Below are positions 30,474 to 38,036 of a stretch of 38,272 nt of DNA, piece by piece. A model generated the notes under the pieces. That model was not told the origin of the DNA. It saw only the letters and a program-made list of their open reading frames with translations, and searched no databases. Position numbers and translations under genes: made by a program. How positions within the stretch are numbered: position 1 is the stretch's first letter; every line of letters starts with the position of its first letter. The stretch covers positions 1 to 38,272 of IMG/VR virus record IMGVR_UViG_3300025469_000012; one strand, 5' to 3'. Source of the DNA: a virus.

Positions 30474-31184
30474 TTACTGAACCAAGACGCCCTTCATCGC
30501 ACAGCGCGGACACTTCGCCGCTTCCTCGATAACCCAGCCCGCCAGACGGGCCGCCGCATAACCATCTTGTTCATCCCAGACGCGGAACAGTTCTTTCCGG
30601 GGGCACTCGGCGCATTGCAATCGTATGGATGCCCGCCCCGGCACATGGTCGGGGCAATACGTGCGCGTCACGCCATTCCGTTCTTCCCAGCGCCAACCCG
30701 CTTGATGCGCCATCTTCTGCGCCTGCGGACGTTTAGCGGCAGGAAACTTTGCGGTCAGCGTACATTTCGTGCAAATCAGTTCCAACACGCCGCCCGCTTT
30801 TTCGTGCTCCTTGGCTTCGATGGCCTCGGAAGCCAACCGCGCCAATTTGTATTCCTCGGTTTCCACTTCACCGACCTTGAAAGGCTGCGGGAAATGAGGA
30901 TTTTTGGGATCGATCACATCCCATTGCTCGCGCTCGGCTTTTTCCTTGATTTCCCGCTCGTACACATCGAGCGGTTTGGCCACAAAGCCGAGATGCGGCT
31001 TTAAGGCTTCGTAGGCGATGCGGCGCTGCTCGGGCTTGGTGGACATGAGCAGGCCGCGAAAAGAATCGTGCGTGCGATAGAGCGTCGCAATCTGGGCGAA
31101 AAGAAGCGCGTCGTGGATGCCGCCGAAACCGAGTTTCTTTAGCTCGTGATTGATCTTCTGGCGTTCGTCGAGAGAAATGGACAT
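30474..31184 (-). CDS. Hypothetical protein with several CxxC knuckles
   Basis: 236 residues. The N-terminal half is helical and charged; the C-terminal half holds CTKC (about 138), CPDH (about 177), CAEC (about 191) and CPRC (about 225), enough for two zinc sites. Position between terminase and portal genes resembles small packaging accessory proteins, but no family was recognised. The frame is abutted on both sides (TAAATG), so it is co-translated with the portal. Confidence 0.65.
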   Translation of the reverse strand: MSISLDERQKINHELKKLGFGGIHDALLFAQIATLYRTHDSFRGLLMSTKPEQRRIAYEALKPHLGFVAKPLDVYEREIKEKAEREQWDVIDPKNPHFPQPFKVGEVETEEYKLARLASEAIEAKEHEKAGGVLELICTKCTLTAKFPAAKRPQAQKMAHQAGWRWEERNGVTRTYCPDHVPGRASIRLQCAECPRKELFRVWDEQDGYAAARLAGWVIEEAAKCPRCAMKGVLVQ

Positions 31185-31622
31185 TTACTCGGTTTCTTCC
31201 TCTTCCGGCTCTTCGTTCTCTTCCCGCGCTACGTCCTTCGCGGCGTGGCCCAGAATCCCCAGGTGCTCGCCGATGTGCTCCATCATATTGCCATGGGTGG
31301 AACTTTCACCGTGGGCATCGAACGGAAACGCATGGTGCGTCTGTTCCTGAAACGCGCCCGAGGGCGAGTTTTTGGCGGCGCTCGGCATCATGTGGTGGTG
31401 AACGGTGTGGCCGGTGACTTCATTTTTTGGACCGCGATGGATTTCAATTTCCATGCGATGGATCTTGTGCGGAGCGGCTTGTTTCATGGCGGCGGAACCT
31501 TTCTTCATGCGCCCGAGGGCGGGATTTTCGTGCAATTCGGAATTCATTTTGTCCTTTTGCGCGGCGGTGAGCGGCGAGCCGGACGATTCGAGGTAGTGGA
31601 CTTGACGGGGGGTCCAGGGCAT
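31185..31622 (-). CDS. His-rich protein with acidic tail
   Basis: 145 residues. Residues about 50-115 are rich in His and Met (GHTVHHHMMP, THHAFPFD, THGNMMEHIGEHLG), a pattern that could bind metal. The last 15 residues are almost all Glu. No family recognised. Its start overlaps the stop of the secreted Ig-like protein gene as TGATG, and its own stop is followed at once by the next ATG. Confidence 0.6.
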   Translation of the reverse strand: MPWTPRQVHYLESSGSPLTAAQKDKMNSELHENPALGRMKKGSAAMKQAAPHKIHRMEIEIHRGPKNEVTGHTVHHHMMPSAAKNSPSGAFQEQTHHAFPFDAHGESSTHGNMMEHIGEHLGILGHAAKDVAREENEEPEEEETE

Positions 31623-32323
31623 CAGCTTGGCCCCATTCCGCCGGTGACCGTCACCACGGCCACGGCAACAATCCCAACATCTCCACTGACAACGAAAACA
31701 TAGTAGACGTTCGCGCTTCCCGGCGCGGTATAGACGCCAGTCGATTGATTAATCGTGCCAGCCGTACACGCCCACGTCACGTTTTGAGTTGGAGTGCCGG
31801 TCAAGCTGAAGGTAAAAGTCTGGGTCGCGCTTGTGCTGATGGAAGCAGTTGCGGGGCTGATGACAATCGCCGGAGTGACGGCGGAATTGCCTAAAGTGAT
31901 TGTGTACGGCCCAAAACAAGTGACCGTATTCTGAATGCAGACGGTGTAATCGTATTTTCCCGGCACCGCCCAAAATCCGATATTTCCCTGCGCATCTCCC
32001 GTTCCCTGGCAGCCCGACGGTTGCGGATCGGGCGTATCCTGCGCGCCGTTGGGACAAGCCACGGCGCTCGAGGTATAGGTTGTCGCGTAGTTCGTGCAAG
32101 GCACCTGGTTCGCGGGAGAATTGCAAACGGCGAGAATTGGAGCGTTCGGCGGAACGTTGGCGACCAAAAACGGCGTGGCGTATGCGGACGAAACGGAGGG
32201 AAAAGGCGCGGAATAACGCACAATCTGCGCGACCGTGGGACTGGCGTGGACGAAGCTGCAGGCGAAAAGCAACAAGCCGAGCGTCAAAACGGCAACCGTA
32301 GGATGGGCCAAAAAGCGTTTCAT
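31622..32323 (-). CDS. Secreted protein with C-terminal Ig-like domain
   Basis: 233 residues from ATG 32323. Residues 1-27 are a signal peptide (MKRFLAHPTVAVLTLGLLLFACSF, cleavage near VHA|S); LFAC could be a weak lipobox. Residues about 150-230 (ISPATASISTSATQTF, VTWACTAGTINQSTGVYTAP) form a bacterial Ig-like (BIG2-type) domain common in surface proteins of Acidobacteriota. The middle holds at least five cysteines. It lies among head genes. Probable surface-exposed or virion-attached adhesin; the export signal is unusual for a phage head neighbour. Confidence 0.7.
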   Translation of the reverse strand: MKRFLAHPTVAVLTLGLLLFACSFVHASPTVAQIVRYSAPFPSVSSAYATPFLVANVPPNAPILAVCNSPANQVPCTNYATTYTSSAVACPNGAQDTPDPQPSGCQGTGDAQGNIGFWAVPGKYDYTVCIQNTVTCFGPYTITLGNSAVTPAIVISPATASISTSATQTFTFSLTGTPTQNVTWACTAGTINQSTGVYTAPGSANVYYVFVVSGDVGIVAVAVVTVTGGMGPS

Positions 32324-32511
32324 GATTTTTTCTCGAACTTCACGCACCAGCCAGTCAGATAAATGGGATCGGCGACATGCTGGCAGCGCGTACCCTTCAT
32401 CGCTTCGATCACATACTCGCAGTTGGCACAAGCCTGGCCGACATGCTCACTCACGCGCTCGTACTTCACTTCTTTGTGCGAGAGTTTTTCGTCTTGAGGC
32501 AATTCGGCCAT
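32320..32511 (-). CDS. Small HiPIP-like four-cysteine protein
   Basis: 63 residues; its stop overlaps the next start as ATGA. Cys28-x2-Cys31-x11-Cys43-x12-Cys56 with a final GWC (54-56) resembles the cluster-binding pattern of high-potential iron-sulphur proteins (CxxC, C, GWC), though the loops are shorter than usual and zinc binding is an equal possibility. There is no signal peptide. Its direct coupling to a secreted protein gene is notable. No annotated phage family recognised. Confidence 0.6.
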   Translation of the reverse strand: MAELPQDEKLSHKEVKYERVSEHVGQACANCEYVIEAMKGTRCQHVADPIYLTGWCVKFEKKS

Positions 32512-32523
32512 ATTGCAATCTTG

Positions 32524-32564
32524 CCGGGGCTCCCGTAAAGGAGGCAGGAAAACGGAAGCCCCGG
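32524..32564. promoter_or_regulatory. Hairpin between beta-helix gene and HiPIP-like gene
   Basis: CCGGGGCT (32524-32531) pairs with AGCCCCGG (32557-32564), and the stem can extend to 13 positions with one mismatch around a 15-base loop. On the minus strand no T-run follows, so this is more likely an attenuator, processing site or transcript-stabilising stem than a full terminator. Confidence 0.5.
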
Positions 32565-32606
32565 TTCAGCGCCATTGGAGATCGTCATGTGTGCGCTGAG
32601 ATATGT

Positions 32607-33611
32607 TTAGGTGGCGACGATGCCTTTCACGCCGTCAGTGGCGGTGCCACCGCTGACCCAAGTCTGGGCCTTGGTGGTCGCATCGCCAATCGCAGTGACA
32701 TTGAACACACCGCAGGTTGAATCCAAACAAAGCAGTCCGCCGGCATTCGCCACAGCGTGCAGAATCGCGCCGATGGTCGTGCCCACGCCCGCGATGAAAT
32801 TACAGCCCTTGAAAAACACGAAGCGGTCGAACGATAGAGCGGTTGCCGCCAACAGACCGTACGCATTGCCGTCGCTCGACCAAAAAGGAAACGTGCAATT
32901 CTCGAAGATTGTCCGGGCCGCGCCATTTTGCACTTCCACCGAAGCATTCGCCCCAGTGCGCTCGACGGTATCGAGACCGATGTTGCAATGGTTAAAGTAG
33001 TTTTCGTCAGCGGTAATCAGAATGCTGCGCGAAGCGGCGCTGGTCGCGCTGATGGCGTCGCCCATACCTTCCCCATCGCAATTGACGAAGGCGTTGCGTG
33101 CGCCTGAAACCGTCAGACAGATCGAAGCCGCAACGCCAGCGGTGAAACCCTGAAACCAGCTCAGATTTTGGAACAAGCAGCCGTTGCCGGATATAACGAA
33201 GAAATTGGCGAAAGCGGCCTGCGCTGCGCCCGCATAAGGAGCAATGCGCGCGCGCTGCGATATCGCCGAAGGAGCGCAGACACCAAGCAGGTGCGCGGCA
33301 TTCTTGGCCCAGGTAAAAGTATTCGACAACCGCGCCGAGCCTGTCGATGCACCGTTACCAATCAGAACCAGCACGTCGTTGAAGCCGCTGCGAAGTAGGT
33401 TGTAGCCCGCGCCGAGCGTTTGCACCGGGCCATGGCCACCCGGCGTGGTCGCGGGAGTCTGGCCGTCGTTGGTATCGAGTCCATTGACCGGGTCGCAATA
33501 GAAAACGTTGCCGGTGGTGGCCGCAAGGCCCGCTTGCGCGAGGGCCGCATTGATGGCATTGATGGTTTGGTTGGTAAAAGCTCCGAGAGGGATAGAAGTT
33601 GAGAGTGGCAT
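32607..33611 (-). CDS. Beta-helix (pectate-lyase-like) virion protein
   Basis: 334 residues from ATG 33611 with AAGGAA upstream. The segment YCDPVNGLDTNDGQTPATTPGG (quoted in part) is the typical start of a right-handed parallel beta-helix domain, followed by repeated strand triplets (NGCLFQNLSWFQG, ARNAFVNCDGEG, ARTIFENCTFPF) with inward Phe/Cys/Asn ladders. No catalytic residues recognised. Such proteins serve as tail spikes or head fibres. There is no signal peptide, in contrast to the other adhesin-like genes here. Confidence 0.75.
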   Translation of the reverse strand: MPLSTSIPLGAFTNQTINAINAALAQAGLAATTGNVFYCDPVNGLDTNDGQTPATTPGGHGPVQTLGAGYNLLRSGFNDVLVLIGNGASTGSARLSNTFTWAKNAAHLLGVCAPSAISQRARIAPYAGAAQAAFANFFVISGNGCLFQNLSWFQGFTAGVAASICLTVSGARNAFVNCDGEGMGDAISATSAASRSILITADENYFNHCNIGLDTVERTGANASVEVQNGAARTIFENCTFPFWSSDGNAYGLLAATALSFDRFVFFKGCNFIAGVGTTIGAILHAVANAGGLLCLDSTCGVFNVTAIGDATTKAQTWVSGGTATDGVKGIVAT

Positions 33612-33686
33612 GGCCGTTGTTCCTTGAGTTGCGCGGGCTCTGGGGGCGTCACGGTAGATTCCGGTTCGCCGAGTCCATTAAGTCCG

Positions 33687-33890
33687 TTACTTCGAGAGAA
33701 TCCTATTCGCTTTGGCGCGAATTTTCGATGCCGAACTAGATGACAGCTTGCCGCGTTTGACCATCTGGGTGGCGCGTGCTTTGGCGTTCGCGGCATGAGC
33801 CTTATCTTGAACCGGATACTTGCGCGATCCCGGCAAGCCGAAGGCCCGGTCGGGCAGCGCATTGCGAGTTTTCGCTTTCAATTCAGACAT
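33687..33890 (-). CDS. Small basic virion-region protein
   Basis: 67 residues, strongly basic. The core LPDRAFGLPGSRKYPVQDKAHAANAKARATQM (in short form FGLPGSRKYPVQDKAHA) is shared by many small phage proteins of unknown function that sit near packaging and head genes. The C-terminus is a basic helix. It starts directly after the previous stop (TAAATG). Confidence 0.7.
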   Translation of the reverse strand: MSELKAKTRNALPDRAFGLPGSRKYPVQDKAHAANAKARATQMVKRGKLSSSSASKIRAKANRILSK

Positions 33891-34217
33891 TTACATTGTC
33901 CCCATCATTCTCTGCCGAAGAAAATTTTGGTTCCCCATTTGCGGCGTGGCCCGCATCTGATTTTGGACGCCCATCTGCGGCGTCTGTAAATTCGACTGCA
34001 TATTTGGCTGCATATTTGGCTGCATCCCTGGCGCTCCCATGGCGTTGCCGGGTGAGGTATTCATCATCCCCGGTGCCATCGCGCCGCCAGCCTGCGCTGG
34101 AACGTTAGCAACCGGCATTCTAGGTTGAGATCGCATTAAAGTGTTGCGCGGATCGCCGCCAAAGGCCCGGAGACCGGCAACGTTGTTCTGTGGAAGCGCT
34201 AACGGCATGGCAGACAT
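33891..34217 (-). CDS. Low-complexity Met/Gln/Pro-rich protein
   Basis: 108 residues, rich in Met, Gln, Pro, Asn and Gly, with repeated NMQPNMQ units near 68-80. No fold is expected and no family recognised. It lies immediately after the large terminase gene with a four-base gap and abuts the next gene. It could be a flexible virion or packaging component. Confidence 0.55.
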   Translation of the reverse strand: MSAMPLALPQNNVAGLRAFGGDPRNTLMRSQPRMPVANVPAQAGGAMAPGMMNTSPGNAMGAPGMQPNMQPNMQSNLQTPQMGVQNQMRATPQMGNQNFLRQRMMGTM

Positions 34218-34221
34218 AGAT

Positions 34222-35742
34222 TTAACCCCAGGCGGAATGGCGAACCGAACGCGAAGCGGATGGTTGAGACTTCCGCTTGGGCGCGACCGGCATCGCGAAG
34301 GTCAACGCCAAGGCATCGCCATCGTCCGGCGAACTGGAATCGGCGGCCCCCAATTTCTTCAGACGTTTTTCCATCAACTCTTTCGATTCCAGTTTCACGC
34401 GCTGCTTCAAATCCGAGACCAGCATCGGCTTGGCGAGATCGGCGGAAAGTCCAGGGTCTTTGTCGATGGCCCCGCCATCGAGAAGCCACTGCCGCATGTT
34501 GCCCCACATTTCATCCCGGCGGTACACGTACTTCGGATTGATGGCATCCTGACCAAAATTGATTTCCATCACGTTCTGGTGGCCCAGGGCGCGCAAGCGG
34601 GCGGCAATCGGTCCCGCGATCCCGGCGGAGTCGATGAACATCATGGTCACTTTCTCGCCGCCGTAGGTTGTCGCGAGAACATTGGCCAGTTTGGCGATCA
34701 TCACCTGCGGGTTGCGGGTGAATTCGCCTTTGACTTTGATCGGGGGAATGGAACGTGCGTCGTTGCCGCGGCGAAACCGGATTACGTTGTCGTCCGAGCC
34801 GCCCCATGCCAAATCGACGCCGACAACAAGCGGATCGTCCGGCAAAAGATGAATCGGCACCACCTGCGCGCGAGAGATCGTATCGAGATCGATGAATTGG
34901 CCGGCCGAACCTTTCGGATAGAGACCGCGGGCGCGAACGCGGAAATAGTCGGAGTCTTCATTGCCTTCGCATTCGGCGAGCCAGGACTGAATCTCTTCCA
35001 GGTCGCAACCTTCCACGTCCCGCGAGTCGATAATGCGCTGGGTCCAGCGTCCGCGCTGGTTGCCGAACACGGACTCGTAAAACGGCCCGGTGTTCAGCGT
35101 GGGGTTGCCGATGGCGAAAAAAATCTTCTCGGTGTTGGCGTCGGTCAAGGCGCCGTTCGTCACGCGATAGATTTCTCCGGGAATTTCGCTCGCTTCCTCG
35201 AAACCGAAGAACATCCGGCGTCCCGAATTGTGCTTTCCGGCGAACGCCTGCGCGTTTTCCATCGACCACGGAACGAAGTCGAGCCGCCAGAAATCGTCGT
35301 GCACCGGATCGACGGCCTTGATCGTCTGCGCGTTGACTTGAAACCAGTGGGTATTAATGGCCAGGCGAAACCAGCGCGCGAATTCCGGCTGCGTCGTGCC
35401 CGTGAGCTGGCGTTCGGTGTTGGCCGTGATGCGCGTCATCGCGTCGAGATACGTGGATTGCGCCCACCAGGAAAGAAAGGCGAGAAGCGTGGTTTTACCG
35501 GGGCCGTGGCCGGAGCTGATGGCCCGGCGGTAGGTGGTATATCGCGTTTCCGGATTTTGCAGATGCGCGCCGAGCAAATCCAGTTCTTCGCATTGCCACA
35601 CCCGCGGCCCCTTGAAGTTCGACAGTTCATTCTCGCCCCATGGAAAGCCGTACATCACGGCTCCCAGCGGGTCCCAGCGAAATTCCGCCAGGCGCTCGCG
35701 AAGCTCCTGTTCGCAGTCGAGACTATTTGCCAGCGCGGACAC
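34222..35742 (-). CDS. Terminase large subunit
   Basis: 506 residues from GTG 35742 behind GGAGG. Walker A is SGHGPGKTT (77-85), Walker B region MFFGFEEA (177-184), and the RNase-H-like nuclease has Asp310 (VGVDLAWGG) and Asp371 (FIDSAG), with a DDGD motif near 472. The ATPase drives DNA into the head and the nuclease cuts the concatemer. The start lies 20 bases inside the small-subunit gene. With a P22-like head this suggests headful packaging. Confidence 0.9.
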   Translation of the reverse strand: MSALANSLDCEQELRERLAEFRWDPLGAVMYGFPWGENELSNFKGPRVWQCEELDLLGAHLQNPETRYTTYRRAISSGHGPGKTTLLAFLSWWAQSTYLDAMTRITANTERQLTGTTQPEFARWFRLAINTHWFQVNAQTIKAVDPVHDDFWRLDFVPWSMENAQAFAGKHNSGRRMFFGFEEASEIPGEIYRVTNGALTDANTEKIFFAIGNPTLNTGPFYESVFGNQRGRWTQRIIDSRDVEGCDLEEIQSWLAECEGNEDSDYFRVRARGLYPKGSAGQFIDLDTISRAQVVPIHLLPDDPLVVGVDLAWGGSDDNVIRFRRGNDARSIPPIKVKGEFTRNPQVMIAKLANVLATTYGGEKVTMMFIDSAGIAGPIAARLRALGHQNVMEINFGQDAINPKYVYRRDEMWGNMRQWLLDGGAIDKDPGLSADLAKPMLVSDLKQRVKLESKELMEKRLKKLGAADSSSPDDGDALALTFAMPVAPKRKSQPSASRSVRHSAWG

Positions 35743-36058
35743 GCGCCTCCGCTTTCTGCATGGCCAGTTTCATGCCTTCGCCGAGAGTCAAGGTGGCGTT
35801 CACTTGTAGAGGTTGATCGTGGAGATGGTTCACGGTATCGACGGGGCGGCCGAGATCGCGATCATCCAGATATTCGAGGGCCTGCCGGAGATCGGAAGTG
35901 TGGCCAAATTTTTCCGCCTTCTCCATCGCGATTTCAATCAATCGCACCCACTTCTCTTCCGCCTTGACCTTCGCCTTGATTTTGCGGGCGACATTGGCAT
36001 CGACAGGACGTTCCGTTTTGCGCCGTCCCGCATTTTCTCGTTTTCCGCCTCGGGGCAT
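35723..36058 (-). CDS. Terminase small subunit
   Basis: 111 residues. The N-terminus MPRGGKRENAGRRK is the typical basic start of many small terminases, followed by helices (40-75) and a C-terminal helix-rich segment. It would recognise the pac site and regulate the large subunit, whose gene overlaps its 3' end. No clear ribosome site before ATG 36058. A helix-turn-helix is not obvious, so the call rests on position and N-terminal motif. Confidence 0.78.
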   Translation of the reverse strand: MPRGGKRENAGRRKTERPVDANVARKIKAKVKAEEKWVRLIEIAMEKAEKFGHTSDLRQALEYLDDRDLGRPVDTVNHLHDQPLQVNATLTLGEGMKLAMQKAEARVRAGK

Positions 36059-36095
36059 CGGTATAGGGAAAATTAATTCAAAGAATCAAACCTAA

Positions 36096-36656
36096 TCAAA
36101 GCCCAACTCCCACCGCTACCAGCTCATCAACCTGCTCTTCGCGCAGCTTCGCGTATATCAAAGTGTTGGCGCCATTGACATGGCCCGCGCGCCGCTGCAC
36201 CGCGTTAAAGGGAAGAGTTTCAATGAGATGCGTACAGATGGAGTGTTTCAGGATGGTGGTTTTCGCTTTGTGGCGGGGGAGTCCGGCGGCGAGAGCGAGG
36301 CGAACGAGATGGCGCCAATAGGTCCATCGCGATCGCGGATAGAGTCTTTGATTTGGAGAAAGATTCAAAACCACTTTTTCAAGAACCTGGTGCTCATTGA
36401 AGAGTGGATCTTCGTGCTTGACAAAACGCTGCACACAGGGCTCCGATCCCTTACCACGGGAGTAGCGCACAAAACCGTCGGCGAGGTTATTCCCTGTGAG
36501 ATGAACCATTTCGGAGTTGCGGCCAGCGTGCCAGTACTGAATCAGCATGAGCACATACACGGGAAAATCCGCGTCCCGCGCATGCGTAAAAAGCGTGCGC
36601 AATTCTTCGCGCGTGAGTGAAATCGGCTGCGCCGCGCCTTTTGATTTTCGCTTCAT
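36096..36656 (-). CDS. Tyrosine recombinase, catalytic domain only
   Basis: 186 residues. The boxes of a phage integrase are visible: HAGRNSEMVHLT with Arg46, Lys near 69, a degenerate H-x-x-R box (Thr134-x-x-Lys137 in TTILKHSICTHLIE), AGH with His159, and the nucleophile Tyr168 in NTLIYAKL. The usual N-terminal core-binding and arm-binding domains are missing, so it is half the normal length. It may be a minimal recombinase, a truncated integrase or a plasmid-type resolvase. It lies next to the small terminase gene, before accessory genes. Confidence 0.8.
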   Translation of the reverse strand: MKRKSKGAAQPISLTREELRTLFTHARDADFPVYVLMLIQYWHAGRNSEMVHLTGNNLADGFVRYSRGKGSEPCVQRFVKHEDPLFNEHQVLEKVVLNLSPNQRLYPRSRWTYWRHLVRLALAAGLPRHKAKTTILKHSICTHLIETLPFNAVQRRAGHVNGANTLIYAKLREEQVDELVAVGVGL

Positions 36657-36677
36657 TATTCAAAAAGAATCAATTTT

Positions 36678-36702
36678 TGCACCCGAACAACGTCTTGGTG
36701 CA
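36678..36702. repeat. Short inverted repeat upstream of the recombinase
   Basis: TGCACC (36678-36683) and GGTGCA (36697-36702) face each other across 13 bases, about 20 bases upstream of the recombinase start. It could be a recombinase binding site or a chance hairpin. No duplicated core was seen, so no attachment site is claimed. Confidence 0.3.
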
Positions 36703-36712
36703 GGCCGCGCGA

Positions 36713-36976
36713 CTAGATCACGCGCGTAAAACGATGCCGCGTCACGGCATCGCAGCCATCGCAATACAGCGCCGGCCGCAATTGAGAATCCCACGGTTGT
36801 CCCGTTCCCCAAGCGCGCAACGTTTTACAGTCGATGCAGCTCCAAATTTGCTGGTCGCGCTGGGGTAATTGCTTTTGTAAATTGGCCCCACAATGTTCGC
36901 AAATTTGAAAATTGAAGCTGGTCACAAAACTCACGCGAGAGTCGAGTTGTTCAATCGGATTAGCGGCGGCGCTCAT
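36713..36976 (-). CDS. Small zinc-ribbon protein
   Basis: 87 residues from ATG 36976. Three CxxC knuckles, Cys26/Cys29, Cys47/Cys50 and Cys72/Cys75, make at least one complete four-cysteine zinc ribbon. Short basic ends suggest nucleic-acid binding. No family recognised. It lies between the recombinase and a membrane-anchored protein in the accessory block. Confidence 0.65.
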   Translation of the reverse strand: MSAAANPIEQLDSRVSFVTSFNFQICEHCGANLQKQLPQRDQQIWSCIDCKTLRAWGTGQPWDSQLRPALYCDGCDAVTRHRFTRVI

Positions 36977-36981
36977 GATTT

Positions 36982-37272
36982 TTACGGAAACAGATAACTG
37001 AAAAGAACTTTTACACCTTCCCAAGCCAGCCCAGTCAAGATCGAAGTCAGGGCAATGTTGACGATCCGATACCGGCTCAGCTGCGTTTTTAGTTGACCGA
37101 GAACGATGTCTTTGTGGCGGAGTTCCTGTTCGCAATGATGGATCTTCGTCCACGCCTGATTGATGGCCGCTTTCAATTTTTCGGGATCGTCGAGAGGATA
37201 CTGCTTCGAGCGATCCAGGACGTTCATCGTACCCAACAGATGCGCCCGCTGAATCGGAGTGAGGTCGCTCAC
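36982..37272 (-). CDS. Tail-anchored membrane protein with coiled coil
   Basis: 96 residues from GTG 37272, which overlaps the previous stop as GTGA and follows GGAG at six bases. Residues about 35-65 are a charged coiled-coil-like helix, and the last 25 (IVNIALTSILTGLAWEGVKVLF) a membrane span near the C-terminus. The topology, cytoplasmic helix and C-terminal anchor, is that of some holins, anti-host or exclusion proteins; which one is unknown. Confidence 0.65.
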   Translation of the reverse strand: MSDLTPIQRAHLLGTMNVLDRSKQYPLDDPEKLKAAINQAWTKIHHCEQELRHKDIVLGQLKTQLSRYRIVNIALTSILTGLAWEGVKVLFSYLFP

Positions 37273-37607
37273 CGCTCGCTCCAAACATACTCGCCCAGCA
37301 ACACCACAATTTCCCGGCGACGCACGCGACGCAACTGCGCCGGATTGGGATGCTGAAATTTAAGGCCAGAAATTTCCGCAGGCTCCAATTTTGCCGCTTT
37401 TCCCTCACCGTAATGAGGTTGCGGAAAATTCATCTTCACCGGATAAATCGAATCCGGCGCAAGCAGGCGATACAGGCGGCGCGAAAGTTTCTCGGCGCAC
37501 AGGCGGCGCGCAAGTTCACGGCACACTTCCACGTCCACAAGAGTTTCATGAGGAGAGTCGAGAGATTCGTAGTGGGCTAAAAGTCGGGCTTGAGACACAA
37601 AGGGCAA
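37269..37607 (-). CDS. Hypothetical accessory protein
   Basis: 112 residues from TTG 37607 or 109 from GTG 37598; neither has a ribosome site. The first 55 residues are helical and Arg/Leu-rich ([21 protein letters not shown]), the rest mixed. No family recognised. It is coupled to the membrane protein downstream. Confidence 0.55.
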   Translation of the reverse strand: MPFVSQARLLAHYESLDSPHETLVDVEVCRELARRLCAEKLSRRLYRLLAPDSIYPVKMNFPQPHYGEGKAAKLEPAEISGLKFQHPNPAQLRRVRRREIVVLLGEYVWSER

Positions 37608-37689
37608 CGAGAAAAACGGGATCAGAGCGCCTGGCGCGCCGGTGCCTGGATGGGCTCTACCCTATCGCCCAAAGAGAAGAAGAAGCAAG

Positions 37690-37845
37690 TTACGAAAGAG
37701 ATGGAGCTTTCGGGGATTGTTTGGCCCAGCGGGCTTGACTCGCACGGCGACAGGCTTCACTGCGCTCTTGCGGAGTGCGATTTTTGGCCGTGGCTTTCCC
37801 GCCTTTTCGGCCCAACGCCACGGCAGCGGGGTTTTTGCGCGTCAT
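37690..37845 (-). CDS. Small basic KGG-type protein
   Basis: 51 residues from ATG 37845; ATG 37878 would add 11 residues and cannot be excluded. The core [22 protein letters not shown] and the end [12 protein letters not shown] are typical of small KGG-motif basic proteins spread over many bacteria, which probably bind nucleic acid. Codon and base use are more AT-rich upstream. It is the first gene of the accessory block, divergent from the right-end pentapeptide gene. Confidence 0.6.
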   Translation of the reverse strand: MTRKNPAAVALGRKGGKATAKNRTPQERSEACRRASQARWAKQSPKAPSLS

Positions 37846-37915
37846 TACAACTGTTTTACCATACAATTCCAAAATCATTGCACACCGCTTTGCATTTTAA
37901 TGAAAACAAAGACAA

Positions 37916-37952
37916 TATAATCCTTGACAAACATCCGCAGCGGTGCGAAGAT
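37916..37952 (+). promoter_or_regulatory. Promoter region of the right-end pentapeptide gene
   Basis: A perfect TATAAT (37916-37921) is followed at once by a perfect TTGACA (37924-37929) that has GAAGAT at 17 bases (37947-37952). Either two overlapping promoters or one with a weak -10 is possible. The AT-rich intergenic stretch 37846-37985 contains no gene and separates the divergent KGG and pentapeptide genes. Confidence 0.5.
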
Positions 37953-38036
37953 GAATTCAGTTCAGGAGAGAGAAGAAAATACAAAATGGCATCCTATCGT
38001 AAAGGAATTAATTACATCGCGCAGAGAAAGGGGACT

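Noticed and set aside
34141-35967. Plus-strand open frame of 608 residues opposite the large terminase
   Set aside because: The minus strand encodes a terminase with Walker and nuclease motifs; the opposite frame is open only because of codon bias.
36657-36712. Phage attachment site next to the recombinase
   Set aside because: A short inverted repeat exists (36678-36702), but no core duplicated elsewhere and no tRNA-like sequence was found.
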